From the NCBI RefSeq assembly GCF_039541795.1, contig NZ_BAABGX010000001.1, positions 558,001 through 622,000 of the forward strand: a DNA stretch of 64,000 nucleotides, read 5' to 3'. The first letter of the stretch is position 1, and each line of letters opens with the position of its first letter. Under the pieces are notes generated by a model that made no database searches, was not told the origin of the DNA, and saw nothing but the letters and a program-made list of their open reading frames with translations. The DNA comes from Nibribacter koreensis. GTDB taxonomy: Bacteria; Bacteroidota; Bacteroidia; Cytophagales; Hymenobacteraceae. This document shows positions 50,259 to 58,864 of this stretch, in pieces. Made by a program: the position numbers and the translations under genes.

Positions 50259-50666
50259 TTAGTAGGCGTCATGCACCATGATCTCACGCACTTTGCCCAA
50301 GGCGTCAAAACGCACGGTAAGGGCTTTTTGATCTTTGCCTGCCATAGAGGCGTCCTTGCACTTAGGCCCAGGGGTAATGTAGTAGATGTATATTTTCTGA
50401 CTGCGCTCCAACAGTTCCTCAGCGTCTGGTTTGCCAAACAATCCCCGTATCACATACTCTTTTCTGGTAAGTAGCTTCATCCTGAAATCTTCTACCTGTG
50501 GGGCTAGTTTCATGCGCTCTCCCTTACACCCGTTCAAGTCGTTTTTCCAGGTCTTGTCATCAAAATTAAATTCCTCTGCGCTAGAGGAACAGGCCGCCAA
50601 ACTTAACGAGAAAAAAATCGCTATAAGTAATTGTTGGACAGTGCGTACCGTGATAGGGGCTCTCAT
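50259..50666 (-). CDS. Lipoprotein of unknown function, possibly BamE-like
   Basis: A 135-residue protein with a lipobox (SLSLAACSSS). The mature region contains MKLLTRKEYVIRGLFGKPD, KIYIYYITPG and LTVRFDALGKVREIMVHD, an order of elements like the small BamE/OmlA fold (helices, then LGxPD and strands ending in a Phe-Asp-x-x-Gly-x-Val turn). The similarity is judged by eye and is weak. The frame extends to 50756, but the lipoprotein signal fits the ATG at 50666. Confidence 0.65.
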   Translation of the reverse strand: MRAPITVRTVQQLLIAIFFSLSLAACSSSAEEFNFDDKTWKNDLNGCKGERMKLAPQVEDFRMKLLTRKEYVIRGLFGKPDAEELLERSQKIYIYYITPGPKCKDASMAGKDQKALTVRFDALGKVREIMVHDAY

Positions 50667-50711
50667 AGAATCAGTAAGATTTTCAGTGTAAAACATTTTA
50701 GGACCAAGCCA

Positions 50712-50742
50712 CTGGTAATGAAAGAAAACCGGTTTATCTTTG
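50712..50742 (+). promoter_or_regulatory. Bacteroidota-type promoter of the YkuD_2 gene
   Basis: CTG at 50712-50714, 20 bases, then TATCTTTG at 50735-50742 (exact TAnnTTTG). The ATG is 64 bases further on. Confidence 0.4.
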
Positions 50743-50806
50743 ACCAAACGGAACAAAAGTAGGAAGCTAATTCGTTATAAAGTCGAAATTTGGAAAGAAT
50801 TTAGAT

Positions 50807-51619
50807 ATGAATAGAATAATTCTTGCACTTGCGTCCCTGTCAATTTTGTCTTTCGTTTCTCCAGCTACCAGTGATCCTTCTAAGTATAGAAGCGTTCCTT
50901 CAGTAGCCACTCTGGCAGACGCCGCCCTGGTGTCTGATACAAAGAAAGGCAGCTCCATAGATAAGATTTTAGAAGACCTATATGATGATGCTGACTTGAA
51001 GAAGGCTGACCTTAGCTATGATGTTTTCAAGAGAGCGGCAGTAGGGTACTTTAATTTGAAGGACCTGGGCAAGTTGAATAAAAACAAAAACCTTTTGACC
51101 GTGATTGACTTCAATAAGCCTAGCCGCGAGAAGCGCCTATGGATTATTGACATGGACAAGAAGAAGGTTCTTTACCATAGCCTGGTAGCCCATGGCAGAG
51201 GTTCTGGAGATGACAGAGCTGTTAAGTTCTCTAATATTGAGAATTCGCACATGAGCAGCTTAGGTTTCTATGTAACTAAAAACACCTACACCGGCAAACA
51301 TGGTCTTTCTTTGAAGATGGAGGGGGTTGACAGAAATTACAATACCAATGCCTACCAGCGGGCCATTGTGGTGCATGGAGCAGATTATGTGAGTGAGGCT
51401 TTTGTAAAGCAGCATGGTAGATTAGGCAGAAGCCACGGTTGCCCTGCCTTGCCTACAGACATTAACGCCAAGGTGGTCCAATTAATCAAAGATGGCACCT
51501 GCCTGTATATTGATGCCGCCCAAGCCAACTACCAGTCAGCTTACTTAAACCCAGACAACGCCATCAAGAGCTTTGAGTCTCAAATCATGAAAAGACAAGC
51601 AGAGATGCTAAGTAGATAA
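50807..51619 (+). CDS. Murein L,D-transpeptidase, YkuD_2 family
   Basis: A 270-residue secreted protein with an N-terminal signal (LALASLSILSFVSPATS). It matches the YkuD_2 catalytic family: LLTVIDFNKPSREKRLWIID, HSLVAHGRGSGDD, the central AIVVHGADYVSE and the catalytic GRSHGCPALP with its Cys. It is distinct from the YcbB-type enzyme at 16198. It may crosslink peptidoglycan or anchor proteins to it; which is not visible. Confidence 0.9.
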   Translation: MNRIILALASLSILSFVSPATSDPSKYRSVPSVATLADAALVSDTKKGSSIDKILEDLYDDADLKKADLSYDVFKRAAVGYFNLKDLGKLNKNKNLLTVIDFNKPSREKRLWIIDMDKKKVLYHSLVAHGRGSGDDRAVKFSNIENSHMSSLGFYVTKNTYTGKHGLSLKMEGVDRNYNTNAYQRAIVVHGADYVSEAFVKQHGRLGRSHGCPALPTDINAKVVQLIKDGTCLYIDAAQANYQSAYLNPDNAIKSFESQIMKRQAEMLSR

Positions 51620-51639
51620 GAATAGCCACGCAAGGGCAA

Positions 51640-51683
51640 AAAAGAAGAGGCCGATTCAGTAATGAATCGGCCTCTTCTTTTTT
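51640..51683. terminator. Bidirectional intrinsic terminator
   Basis: AAGAAGAGGCCGATTC and GAATCGGCCTCTTCTT with a short loop and flanking A and T runs, between convergent genes. Confidence 0.92.
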
Positions 51684-51701
51684 ATAAGGTAATAGATGTT
51701 T

Positions 51702-51908
51702 CTACGCGTGGTCTCTGGTGGCTTTTACCAGGCTAATGCCGGTAAAGAAGAAAATTAAGCCAACCACAAACGGCACCGCCGCAGAAAACTGGTTGACAGA
51801 GATATTTCCTACAGATCCTCCGCCCGCTAAAAAGGCATAAGCACCCCAAATCACGCCAACAATCCCTAGGATTGTCAAGATTGCGCCGAAAGTTCTTTTC
51901 AGGTTCAT
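51702..51908 (-). CDS. Small two-helix membrane protein, unknown
   Basis: A 68-residue protein with two transmembrane helices (TILGIVGVIWGAYAFLAG and AVPFVVGLIFFFTGISLV) separated by a Gly/Ser/Asn-rich loop. The frame extends to 51971 but the extension (MHIRKKPKKQYSCFF) is unlikely; MNLKRTFGAI at 51908 is the natural start. It resembles small DUF-type membrane proteins common in Bacteroidota; I cannot name the family. Confidence 0.65.
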   Translation of the reverse strand: MNLKRTFGAILTILGIVGVIWGAYAFLAGGGSVGNISVNQFSAAVPFVVGLIFFFTGISLVKATRDHA

Positions 51909-52138
51909 AGTTTCTTTGTTTAGTGAGAAGAAGCATGAATACTGCTTCTTTGGCTTCTTACGTATGTGCAATATAAATGATATAGAAAGTGAGCTATATC
52001 TGCAAAATATTTTGGTCAGAAGGCTTGCGGTAAATACGTAACCAACCTACAGAAAAGCCGTTCATTTTAAAAGTCGCATATTTCTGTTAGAATCACTAAG
52101 AATTCTAGTTAGACGTACCGACTTGAAAAGTTTATAAA

Positions 52139-52948
52139 ATGAAAACCCCCTTGCGTTTCATCATAGGCATTTTGATTGCCGCCTTTTCCTTGGTTACCTA
52201 TTGGTGCAATAGAGAATACAACCCTGTGACCGGTGAGACCCAGCACATAGACATGACCACAGAACAAGAGATTGCTCTTGGCTTGCAGGCCGCCCCAGAA
52301 ATGGCGGCCCAATACGGTGGTTTGCACGGGGACCGTGAGGCAGCTGCCAGGATAAAGGAAATAGGGCAGCGTATTGTACAAAGCACCAAAGCCAAAGAGA
52401 CGCCTTATCAGTTTGACTTTCATTTATTGGCAGATGAAAACACCATCAATGCGTTTGCCTTACCAGGCGGTCAGATTTTCATTACTGCAGGGCTTCTAAA
52501 GCAATTAAGCTCCGAAGGCCAGGTGGCAGGCGTATTAGGACATGAGATAGGTCATGTGGTTGCCAGGCATTCAGCTGAGCAGATGGCCAAATCTAAGTTG
52601 ACGCAAGGACTTTCTGGCGCCGCAGCCATTGCCACTTATGACCCTAACAACCCTTCTAGCGCCAGTGGTGCGGCTGCGGCGGCCATGATTGGTAAGCTAA
52701 TGAACCTGCGCTACGGACGTGAAGATGAGTTGGAGTCTGACCAGTTGGCGGTCAATTTTACGGCGCAGGCAGGGTATGATCCCAGGGCTATGATAGCCGT
52801 TATGCAGGTACTGTCTCAAGGAAGCGGCGGCAACAGAGGGCCAGAGTTCTTTCAAACCCACCCCAACCCAGAGAACCGCGTGGCTAGAATTGAGCAAGCC
52901 ATAGCAGAACAGTTTAGCAACGGAGTGCCCTCAGGGCTTATTCAGTAA
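52139..52948 (+). CDS. M48 family metallopeptidase (BepA/LoiP-like)
   Basis: A 269-residue envelope zinc peptidase. The N-terminal signal has a possible lipobox (LVTYWC, Cys23). The zinc site is HEIGH at 135-139 with the third ligand in EDELESDQLAV. NAFALPGGQIFITAGLL and THPNPENRVARIE are typical of the BepA/LoiP group that removes misassembled outer-membrane proteins. A second M48 member is encoded at 58865; the two are paralogues. Confidence 0.92.
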   Translation: MKTPLRFIIGILIAAFSLVTYWCNREYNPVTGETQHIDMTTEQEIALGLQAAPEMAAQYGGLHGDREAAARIKEIGQRIVQSTKAKETPYQFDFHLLADENTINAFALPGGQIFITAGLLKQLSSEGQVAGVLGHEIGHVVARHSAEQMAKSKLTQGLSGAAAIATYDPNNPSSASGAAAAAMIGKLMNLRYGREDELESDQLAVNFTAQAGYDPRAMIAVMQVLSQGSGGNRGPEFFQTHPNPENRVARIEQAIAEQFSNGVPSGLIQ

Positions 52949-52958
52949 AAATATTTGT

Positions 52959-52998
52959 CGTTTTTGGCCTTGTTTCTGGAAAATAGACCAAAAACGAA
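52959..52998. repeat. Intergenic palindrome, copy 23
   Basis: CGTTTTTGGCCTTGTTTC and GAAAATAGACCAAAAACG, 11 bases after the M48 stop. Confidence 0.9.
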
Positions 52999-53026
52999 TT
53001 GACTCATATGTACTGCCATACTTAAA

Positions 53027-53926
53027 ATGAAGAAAATATTATTTGTCGTCAACCCCATTTCTGGGGATATTGATAAGCTAGACATTGAAGAGAACTTGCG
53101 CACTTTTTGCCTGCAGCAAGAGATTACCGCCGAATTCTACAAGACGTCTGGGGAGCAGGATGAGGAGAAGTTAAAGGCCAAGATCCAGGCATTCCAGCCA
53201 GAGACGGTGGTGGCCGTGGGCGGCGATGGCACGGTTAGCTTGGTGGCTAAGCAAATCATCAAAACAGACGTGTCTTTGGGTATTATACCGCAAGGCTCTG
53301 GCAACGGCTTGTCTAAGGACCTGGACATTCCGCAGACCTTTGATGAGGCCATGCAGGTATTGGTAGAGAACAGGGTGAAAGCCATTGACACCTTAGACGT
53401 AAATGGGCAGATTTCCATCCATATCTGTGACATGGGGTTCAATGCCTTGGTGGTAAAGCGCTTTGATGAAGGCGAAACCCGGGGGCCAGGGGCGTATGCC
53501 TGGATAGCCATGCAGGAGTTCATGGGCTACACCACCAAGCGCTACACCATCAAATCAAAAGGGAAAGTCCTCTTTGACGGTGATGCCTTTATGGTTACCG
53601 TAACCAATGCCAAAGCGTTTGGGAGCAATGCTGCCATTAACCCCAATGGCATCATCAATGACGGATCCTTTGAAGTGTGCGTGATGGAGCCCTTTCCTAA
53701 AACCTCTAGCCTGGGAATCCTTTATCGCTTGTATACAGACTCTATTGATGATTCTGTGTACACGCAACGCTACAGTTGCCAGGAAGCCGTGATTGAAAAC
53801 CATGACGAGGCGCAGGTACAGATAGACGGCGAGCCGATTGAGACAGTCAAAACGCTGTCTATCACCGTGCAGCCCAGAACCTTAAAGGTGTTGTTGCCTA
53901 GGCTCCCTGAACAACCAGAGGCTTAG
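53027..53926 (+). CDS. YegS/DgkA-type lipid kinase
   Basis: A 299-residue soluble protein of the diacylglycerol kinase catalytic family: NPISG near residue 9, GGDGTV at 65-70, GIIPQGSGNGLSKDL and ATP-binding region, then the C-terminal beta domain with NPNGIINDGSFEVCV and QIDGEP. It phosphorylates a lipid such as diacylglycerol, sphingosine or related long-chain bases. Its last 29 bases overlap the end of the convergent phosphoesterase gene. Confidence 0.92.
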   Translation: MKKILFVVNPISGDIDKLDIEENLRTFCLQQEITAEFYKTSGEQDEEKLKAKIQAFQPETVVAVGGDGTVSLVAKQIIKTDVSLGIIPQGSGNGLSKDLDIPQTFDEAMQVLVENRVKAIDTLDVNGQISIHICDMGFNALVVKRFDEGETRGPGAYAWIAMQEFMGYTTKRYTIKSKGKVLFDGDAFMVTVTNAKAFGSNAAINPNGIINDGSFEVCVMEPFPKTSSLGILYRLYTDSIDDSVYTQRYSCQEAVIENHDEAQVQIDGEPIETVKTLSITVQPRTLKVLLPRLPEQPEA

Positions 53927-55118
53927 CTTTGTAAATACATTTCTGGAAGGCTAGGATGGGCACCTCGTCATCTGTTAAGGACGGTTCCAGGACTCTTAGC
54001 CATACTTCACCGTTCTGATATTGGTCAAGCACCATAAAGCCTTTGTTCTCATGGGTAAATGTGGCGCGTCCGCCTTTGGCTACAAAGTTGGTTTTGCTGC
54101 CAGCTCCGCTAACGGCAAAATGGCTGCCTTTCACTTGAAAATACTGTAGGTTGTGGTCATGGCCTGCCACGTAAAAACTGCCGGGGTATTTGTGTAAGAC
54201 TTTCAAAAACTTTTTCTTGAATCTTCTAAAAGGAGGATAGGACATGTCTTCGGCGGCGCCCACGTACTTGCGGTATAATTGATAGAGCGTACCTGAGATT
54301 GGCAAAGGAATCATGGCTCGCTTGTGCACAAACGTCAACGGAAACAACTGCTGCTTCACCGTAAAATTACCACCGTGCAAGGCGTTGCTGTATAAGGGAT
54401 GATGACCGGCTATCACCACCATGCGGTGTTGGTTGGCGGCCAGGATTTCCTCCATTTGCTTATAAAAGTCGCTGGGCAGCTCAAGTGAACAGCCAAACTT
54501 GCTCCCTAATGGTCTAAAGCCCCGCTGCACCCACCACTGTGAATTGATGACCACCAGAAGCAGGTGCTCATTAAGTTCTCTGGTGACGGGTCCCAAGCAC
54601 CCGTCCTTGGGTAGGTACGCTTCCTGGTCATTTAAATACTCCGTCACAAATTTTTGCTGCCGTAGCAAGTAGGAGTGGCCGTTCTTTCTGCCTTTGTTCC
54701 AGTCATGATTACCTCCTAGGTAAATGACCCGGGTGGGGTATTTAGCCAAAAGGGAAAGCTGGTCCGTCAACTTTTTAACGGCTTGTGCGTGGCGGTGGTG
54801 CTCTTGGGGTGGTAGGCCCACAGGATAAATGTTGTCCCCTAAGAAAACGGCAGTGCTGGCATGCTCTTTCACCTCCTTCAACCAAACCTCCAGCGTTTTA
54901 AGGACCGGGTCCTCTTGCGGCGTACCTGCATTGCCAATATCACCTACCAAGGCAATAGAGTGGATTTTCTCTTGTGCTGGGGGTGGTTGTTGAGTGCGCC
55001 AGCCAATATCTGCTAAAGTGTAGAATGGTTTTTTCCGGTACTTGCGCTCCCGTATAAAGGTCCATAGCAACCAAACCACAAAAGCCGTCACTAAAAAATA
55101 TACTAGGTATTGGAGCAT
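53898..55118 (-). CDS. Membrane-anchored calcineurin-like metallophosphoesterase
   Basis: A 406-residue protein with an N-terminal transmembrane helix (LVYFLVTAFVVWLLWTFI). All five metal-site motifs are present: ALVGDIGNAG, VFLGDNIYPVG, YLGGNHDWNKG, VVIAGHHPLYS and YVAGHDHNLQY. It resembles purple acid phosphatase-type enzymes of Bacteroidota. The gene end overlaps the lipid kinase gene by 29 bases on the opposite strand, so no terminator separates them. Confidence 0.9.
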   Translation of the reverse strand: MLQYLVYFLVTAFVVWLLWTFIRERKYRKKPFYTLADIGWRTQQPPPAQEKIHSIALVGDIGNAGTPQEDPVLKTLEVWLKEVKEHASTAVFLGDNIYPVGLPPQEHHRHAQAVKKLTDQLSLLAKYPTRVIYLGGNHDWNKGRKNGHSYLLRQQKFVTEYLNDQEAYLPKDGCLGPVTRELNEHLLLVVINSQWWVQRGFRPLGSKFGCSLELPSDFYKQMEEILAANQHRMVVIAGHHPLYSNALHGGNFTVKQQLFPLTFVHKRAMIPLPISGTLYQLYRKYVGAAEDMSYPPFRRFKKKFLKVLHKYPGSFYVAGHDHNLQYFQVKGSHFAVSGAGSKTNFVAKGGRATFTHENKGFMVLDQYQNGEVWLRVLEPSLTDDEVPILAFQKCIYKAKPLVVQGA

Positions 55119-55164
55119 GGTGCTGGGCAGGGGAATATCTTACACAGTGTACTTGCAAGGGCTT

Positions 55165-55800
55165 TTAAAAGTTGGGCGGCAGGAGCTGTTTAAAATGCCC
55201 ATTCAGTTTAACCCGCTCTTTTAGCTGCTCTGTTTCAAGGACAATGGGAACTATGACGGAGAGGTGGGCAAGAATCATCTCAAAGCGCTCTTGCTCTGTA
55301 GGGCAGATAAGTAGTTGGTACTCTTGCTCTATGGACATGCCAATGTGGTGGGCAATGTCAAAGGCTTTAAAATCCTTGGCCAGCGTGAGCATAAGTGACT
55401 GAATACCCAGGGCGTGGTACAATTTTTTAAGAAGCTCTTCAATTTTCTGGCGCTCAAGGGGCGCATCTTCTAAATGTAAGGGAACTTCCTCCACTTCGCC
55501 GCCGGCGTATAAGCGGCCGGGCATCTGTTTATGAAAGTGCTTAATCTTGAAAATACCCATGCCTCTGGTTTTGATGTCCATCTCGCCGCCCGGGTATTTT
55601 TTTTCAATGCTGAGGATTTTGATCTCAGTGCCGTATTCTGCCACGCCTTTCTCAAGGTACACGGGTATGCCAAAGGTGCTGTCATTGGCCTGGCACTCAG
55701 AGACCAGTTGGCGGTACCGGTGCTCAAAGATGTGCAGGTTCAATTTCTCACCCGGAAAGACCACGATGTTCAACGGAAACATAGGAAGAAATCTGCTCAT
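55165..55800 (-). CDS. LON peptidase substrate-binding (N-terminal) domain protein
   Basis: A 211-residue protein made only of the Lon N-terminal domain: LPMFPLNIVVFPGEKLNLHI, FEHRYRQLV, then strands such as GIPVYLEKG and GEMDIKTRGMGIFKI, and a C-terminal helical part. It has no ATPase or protease domain. Stand-alone versions are common; their role is unknown. It precedes the metallophosphoesterase gene on the same strand by 46 bases. Confidence 0.9.
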   Translation of the reverse strand: MSRFLPMFPLNIVVFPGEKLNLHIFEHRYRQLVSECQANDSTFGIPVYLEKGVAEYGTEIKILSIEKKYPGGEMDIKTRGMGIFKIKHFHKQMPGRLYAGGEVEEVPLHLEDAPLERQKIEELLKKLYHALGIQSLMLTLAKDFKAFDIAHHIGMSIEQEYQLLICPTEQERFEMILAHLSVIVPIVLETEQLKERVKLNGHFKQLLPPNF

Positions 55801-55847
55801 GGCTGACTATTGAAGGTTTCTACGGTGGACTAATTTAGCAAGACGCC

Positions 55848-55877
55848 CTGCAAGCTCACACTAATTCTTTATTTTTG
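55848..55877 (+). promoter_or_regulatory. Bacteroidota-type promoter of mtgA
   Basis: CTG at 55848-55850, exactly 19 bases, then TATTTTTG at 55870-55877, an exact TAnnTTTG. The ATG follows 43 bases later. Confidence 0.5.
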
Positions 55878-55920
55878 TCTATAAACCTATAGCGGAAACG
55901 CAATTTGGCGTACAGGTACC

Positions 55921-56661
55921 ATGGCCAAAAACCAAAGCTCTTCTTCTTTTACGTGGGCAGACGCCCGGCGGCTTTTCTTTAAGTTGTGTATTACGCTGTT
56001 TCTGGTGTCTGTGCTGTGGGTGCTGGCCTATAGATGGATTGATCCGCCGGTGACCTTGCACATGCTCTCTAAGCGCTCTGAGCCCAGCCCCAAAAACCAA
56101 AAGACCGAGCAAATCCAGTACAAGTTTGTGGAACTGGAGGAAATGTCCATGCAATTACCGTTGGCCGTCATAGCCTCTGAGGACCAACTCTACCTCACGC
56201 ACAGCGGCTTTGACTTTAAGGCCATCAGAAAGGCGTTTGAAACCAACATCTCCAGCAAGAAAACCGTGGGCGGCAGCACCATTAGTCAGCAGGTGGCCAA
56301 GAATGTGTTTCTTTGGCACGGACGAAGCTACCTGCGCAAGGCCGTGGAGATGTACTTTACCTTTTTAATTGAAGTACTTTGGGGCAAGGAGCGCATCATG
56401 GAAGTGTATTTAAACATAGCCGAAATGGGGGACCACGTCTTTGGCGTGCATGCTGCTTGTCAAAAGTTCTACAATACCACGCCAGACAAAGTAGGCCGGC
56501 AACAGGCAGCGCTCATTGCAGCCTCATTGCCTAATCCCATCAAATACTCGGTGGCAGACCCAAACGGGTATATGCTACGCAACCGGCGCCGCATAGTGCG
56601 CAACATGGGTCGGTTGGGAGGAACAGAATACGTTAAAAATTGGCTGCAATGGAAAAAATAA
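55921..56661 (+). CDS. mtgA: Monofunctional peptidoglycan glycosyltransferase
   Basis: A 246-residue GT51 enzyme with one N-terminal transmembrane helix (FKLCITLFLVSVLWVLAY, about 20-37). Motif 1 is AVIASEDQLYLTHSGFD with catalytic Glu87; then GGSTISQQVAKN, RKAVEMYFTFLIEVLWGKERI and LNIAEMGDHVFGV. It polymerises lipid II into glycan strands. The next gene starts inside its last codons with a 13-base overlap. Confidence 0.94.
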   Translation: MAKNQSSSSFTWADARRLFFKLCITLFLVSVLWVLAYRWIDPPVTLHMLSKRSEPSPKNQKTEQIQYKFVELEEMSMQLPLAVIASEDQLYLTHSGFDFKAIRKAFETNISSKKTVGGSTISQQVAKNVFLWHGRSYLRKAVEMYFTFLIEVLWGKERIMEVYLNIAEMGDHVFGVHAACQKFYNTTPDKVGRQQAALIAASLPNPIKYSVADPNGYMLRNRRRIVRNMGRLGGTEYVKNWLQWKK

Positions 56662-57110
56662 CACGCGTTCCCTTTTTGATATTCTGGACAGGGCTAACTT
56701 TATGTTTTGGCCTGAGCTTCTGTGCCCCTAAAATGCCGGCTACCTCTGCGGTGCAACCAGAAATCAACCGCATCATGGATGAACAAAGCCAAGCCTGGAA
56801 CCGAGGAGATTTAGAAGGCTTCATGGCGCACTATTGGCAATCTGACTCACTGGTCTTCATTGGCAAAAGCGGTCCCACCTACGGCTGGCAGAAAACCCTG
56901 GAGAACTATCAGAAAGGTTATCCCAACAAGGAGGCCATGGGGCAACTCCAGTTTACGCTACTTAAGACAGAGGTGATTAGCCATGACGCCCTCTTTGTAG
57001 TGGGCAAATGGCACCTTACCAGAACCATCGGCGACGTAGGCGGCCATTTTTCCCTGGTCTTCAGAAAAATCAACGGCCAATGGAAAATCGTAGCTGATCA
57101 CTCCTCTTAA
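56649..57110 (+). CDS. DUF4440/SnoaL-like lipoprotein
   Basis: A 153-residue protein starting MEKITRVPFLIFWTGL, with a lipoprotein-type signal ending LSFCAP. The mature part is an NTF2-like domain of the DUF4440 group: MDEQSQAWNRGDLEGFMAHY, SDSLVFIGKSGPTYGWQKTL, SHDALFVVGKWHLTR and HFSLVFRKINGQWKIVADHSS. Function unknown, probably ligand-binding. It is translationally coupled to mtgA by a 13-base overlap. Confidence 0.85.
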   Translation: MEKITRVPFLIFWTGLTLCFGLSFCAPKMPATSAVQPEINRIMDEQSQAWNRGDLEGFMAHYWQSDSLVFIGKSGPTYGWQKTLENYQKGYPNKEAMGQLQFTLLKTEVISHDALFVVGKWHLTRTIGDVGGHFSLVFRKINGQWKIVADHSS

Positions 57111-57146
57111 AAGAACTACGAATTACGATTTTTCTCCCTGGCTTCT

Positions 57147-57540
57147 AACATCTTTCACTCTTTCACTCATTCACTCATTCTCTCAATCATTCAATCACTC
57201 AATATTTTGTCATCCTGAAAGGATCTTGGTGGCAAGCTAGCCAGGCAATGGCTAAATGCATAAAACCGTTTTTGGCCTATTTTTCAGAAATCTGGCTAAA
57301 AACGGTTTTCTGCATTTCTTTGCTTCAAGCTGACCTATTGAAGCTAACCTGGCAGGTTGGTTTCAATTTGCGTGGTTAGAGGTCAAAAAGAGAGCAGGTT
57401 TCTATTTGCAAACTTGCTTCCTTAAAACCTACAATTGTGGGGAGCCTGTGAGGGTGGTTTAAAACAATACATCGTTTTTAGCCTGAATTCCTTAAAACAG
57501 ACCAAAAACGACGTTTACCATTCCTAATTCCTAATTCCTA
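57147..57540. repeat. Composite intergenic repeat C
   Basis: TCACTC/TCATTC array (57147-57203); TTTTGTCATCC...CTTGGTGGC box (57205-57233); palindrome copy 24 (57263-57310, arms AAAACCGTTTTTGGC and GGCTAAAAACGGTTTT); a TGCTTCAAGCTG stretch; palindrome copy 25 (57472-57511); then AATTAGG heptamers on the minus strand (57521-57540) that contain the stop codon of the App1 gene. Positions 57183-57223 are 41 bases identical to 20780-20820 in composite A. Confidence 0.85.
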
Positions 57541-58742
57541 CTCCCCCTGGTGTCTTTGCTGATGGGAGCGGGGGGTTGCGTAGTGGTGGTACCAGGGGCG
57601 TCACTGGTATCAATGTCTTTCTGCTCTTCTACTTTCTGTACCTCTTCCTGGTAGATGAGGCCTGTTTCTGCGGCGTGTTGGGCAGCGGTGGCTGTGTCTT
57701 TGACTAGAATCATATCTACCGTGCCTTTCAATTCCTCGGTGATTACGTTCACAATCTCTGCGCGGTCTGGCAATTCTACGTCACGTATGTACACGCAAAT
57801 GATCCTTCCGGGGAATTCCTTGATCACTTCTTTATAGATGGGCGCGTCCTGCTGGCCGCTGTCACCAATCAATACAAAATTCAAGTGCGGGTAGGTGAGC
57901 AGGATGTTCTGGATTTCTTTGAATTTGTGGCTCATGTGGTCACTGCCAAAGAACTTGTTCTGCATCAGGCCAAAGTCACGCAACAACAAGGGTCCCGCGG
58001 GTATGTCATTGATGTCCAGAAAATCATGGAGCAGGTCATACATGTTCCAGGGGCTGCTGCTCACATAAAAGAAGGGGTTGTTGCGCTTTCCGTTTCTGCC
58101 CAGTTGCAAGGACCTGTAAAACGCAGACACGCCAGCAAAAGGAAGCCGGGAGCGGGCATTGTTCAGGAAGACGTGCTTGGACATCATCAGCACGTCTGTG
58201 GCTGAGGTAAGGACAATGGTGTCATCAATGTCTGAGATGACGCCGTACTCAGCGTCTGGCGGCGGTACCAGCACGTGGGCCTTCGCCTTGACGCCGGGCT
58301 CAAAAGAAGAGATGTCTGCAGCGTGCAGTTCCACTTCCATTTCGTGCCAGATATCCTCTAGTTCCAGCGGCGTAGAAGGTTCAATGTTTAAGACAAAGTA
58401 GCCTTCGCGGTCTGTGGAGATGGTATGCTCCTGCTCCTGAAAATTCACTTTGATGGTGGCGTCGCGCACCTCGTCACTCTCAAACCGACGGTACATGTTT
58501 TCCAGGTTCTTCCAGAGGGAGTCATTGTCTGCCGCCGAGGTGACGCCTTTGTTGGCCAACACGCGCCCTTTCAGGTACAAGCGGTTTACTGTGCCATAGC
58601 TTCTGTAAGGGACAATGTGCAAGGGTTTGTACAGATTTAAGCTGTTGCGCAGGCGCTGCATCATCAGGTCCAGAGAATCATCTGTTTTCTCTAAGTAACT
58701 ACTAAGCTTTTTTTTCCAGTCTTGCATAGAGAGAGGCGTCAT
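57531..58742 (-). CDS. App1-type phosphatidate phosphatase domain protein (DUF2183)
   Basis: A 403-residue protein. The catalytic App1/DUF2183 core has the HAD-type motif SDIDDTIVL (171-175 for DIDDT), FYVSSSPWNMYDLLHDF and IGDSGQQDAPIY. The N-terminal 150 residues are strand-rich. In yeast App1 is a Mg2+-dependent phosphatidate phosphatase. The frame begins at a TTG (58793), but the ATG at 58742 is preferred. The last codons (AGG AAT TAG) lie in an AATTAGG tandem repeat. Confidence 0.88.
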   Translation of the reverse strand: MTPLSMQDWKKKLSSYLEKTDDSLDLMMQRLRNSLNLYKPLHIVPYRSYGTVNRLYLKGRVLANKGVTSAADNDSLWKNLENMYRRFESDEVRDATIKVNFQEQEHTISTDREGYFVLNIEPSTPLELEDIWHEMEVELHAADISSFEPGVKAKAHVLVPPPDAEYGVISDIDDTIVLTSATDVLMMSKHVFLNNARSRLPFAGVSAFYRSLQLGRNGKRNNPFFYVSSSPWNMYDLLHDFLDINDIPAGPLLLRDFGLMQNKFFGSDHMSHKFKEIQNILLTYPHLNFVLIGDSGQQDAPIYKEVIKEFPGRIICVYIRDVELPDRAEIVNVITEELKGTVDMILVKDTATAAQHAAETGLIYQEEVQKVEEQKDIDTSDAPGTTTTQPPAPISKDTRGSRN

Positions 58743-58813
58743 TATACGGTTGTAAGAAATACGGAGTAGGGCGGAGGAAGGATATTTTGACAATACGTCT
58801 GCATCAAGCTAGC

Positions 58814-58855
58814 TTCGTTTTTGGCCTGTTTTCCAGCTATCAGGCCAAAAACGAA
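58814..58855. repeat. Intergenic palindrome, copy 26
   Basis: CTTCGTTTTTGGCCTG and CAGGCCAAAAACGAAG, with an extra outer CTTC/GAAG pair. It lies 10 bases after the M48 lipoprotein stop. Confidence 0.93.
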
Positions 58856-58864
58856 GGGCAGGAC

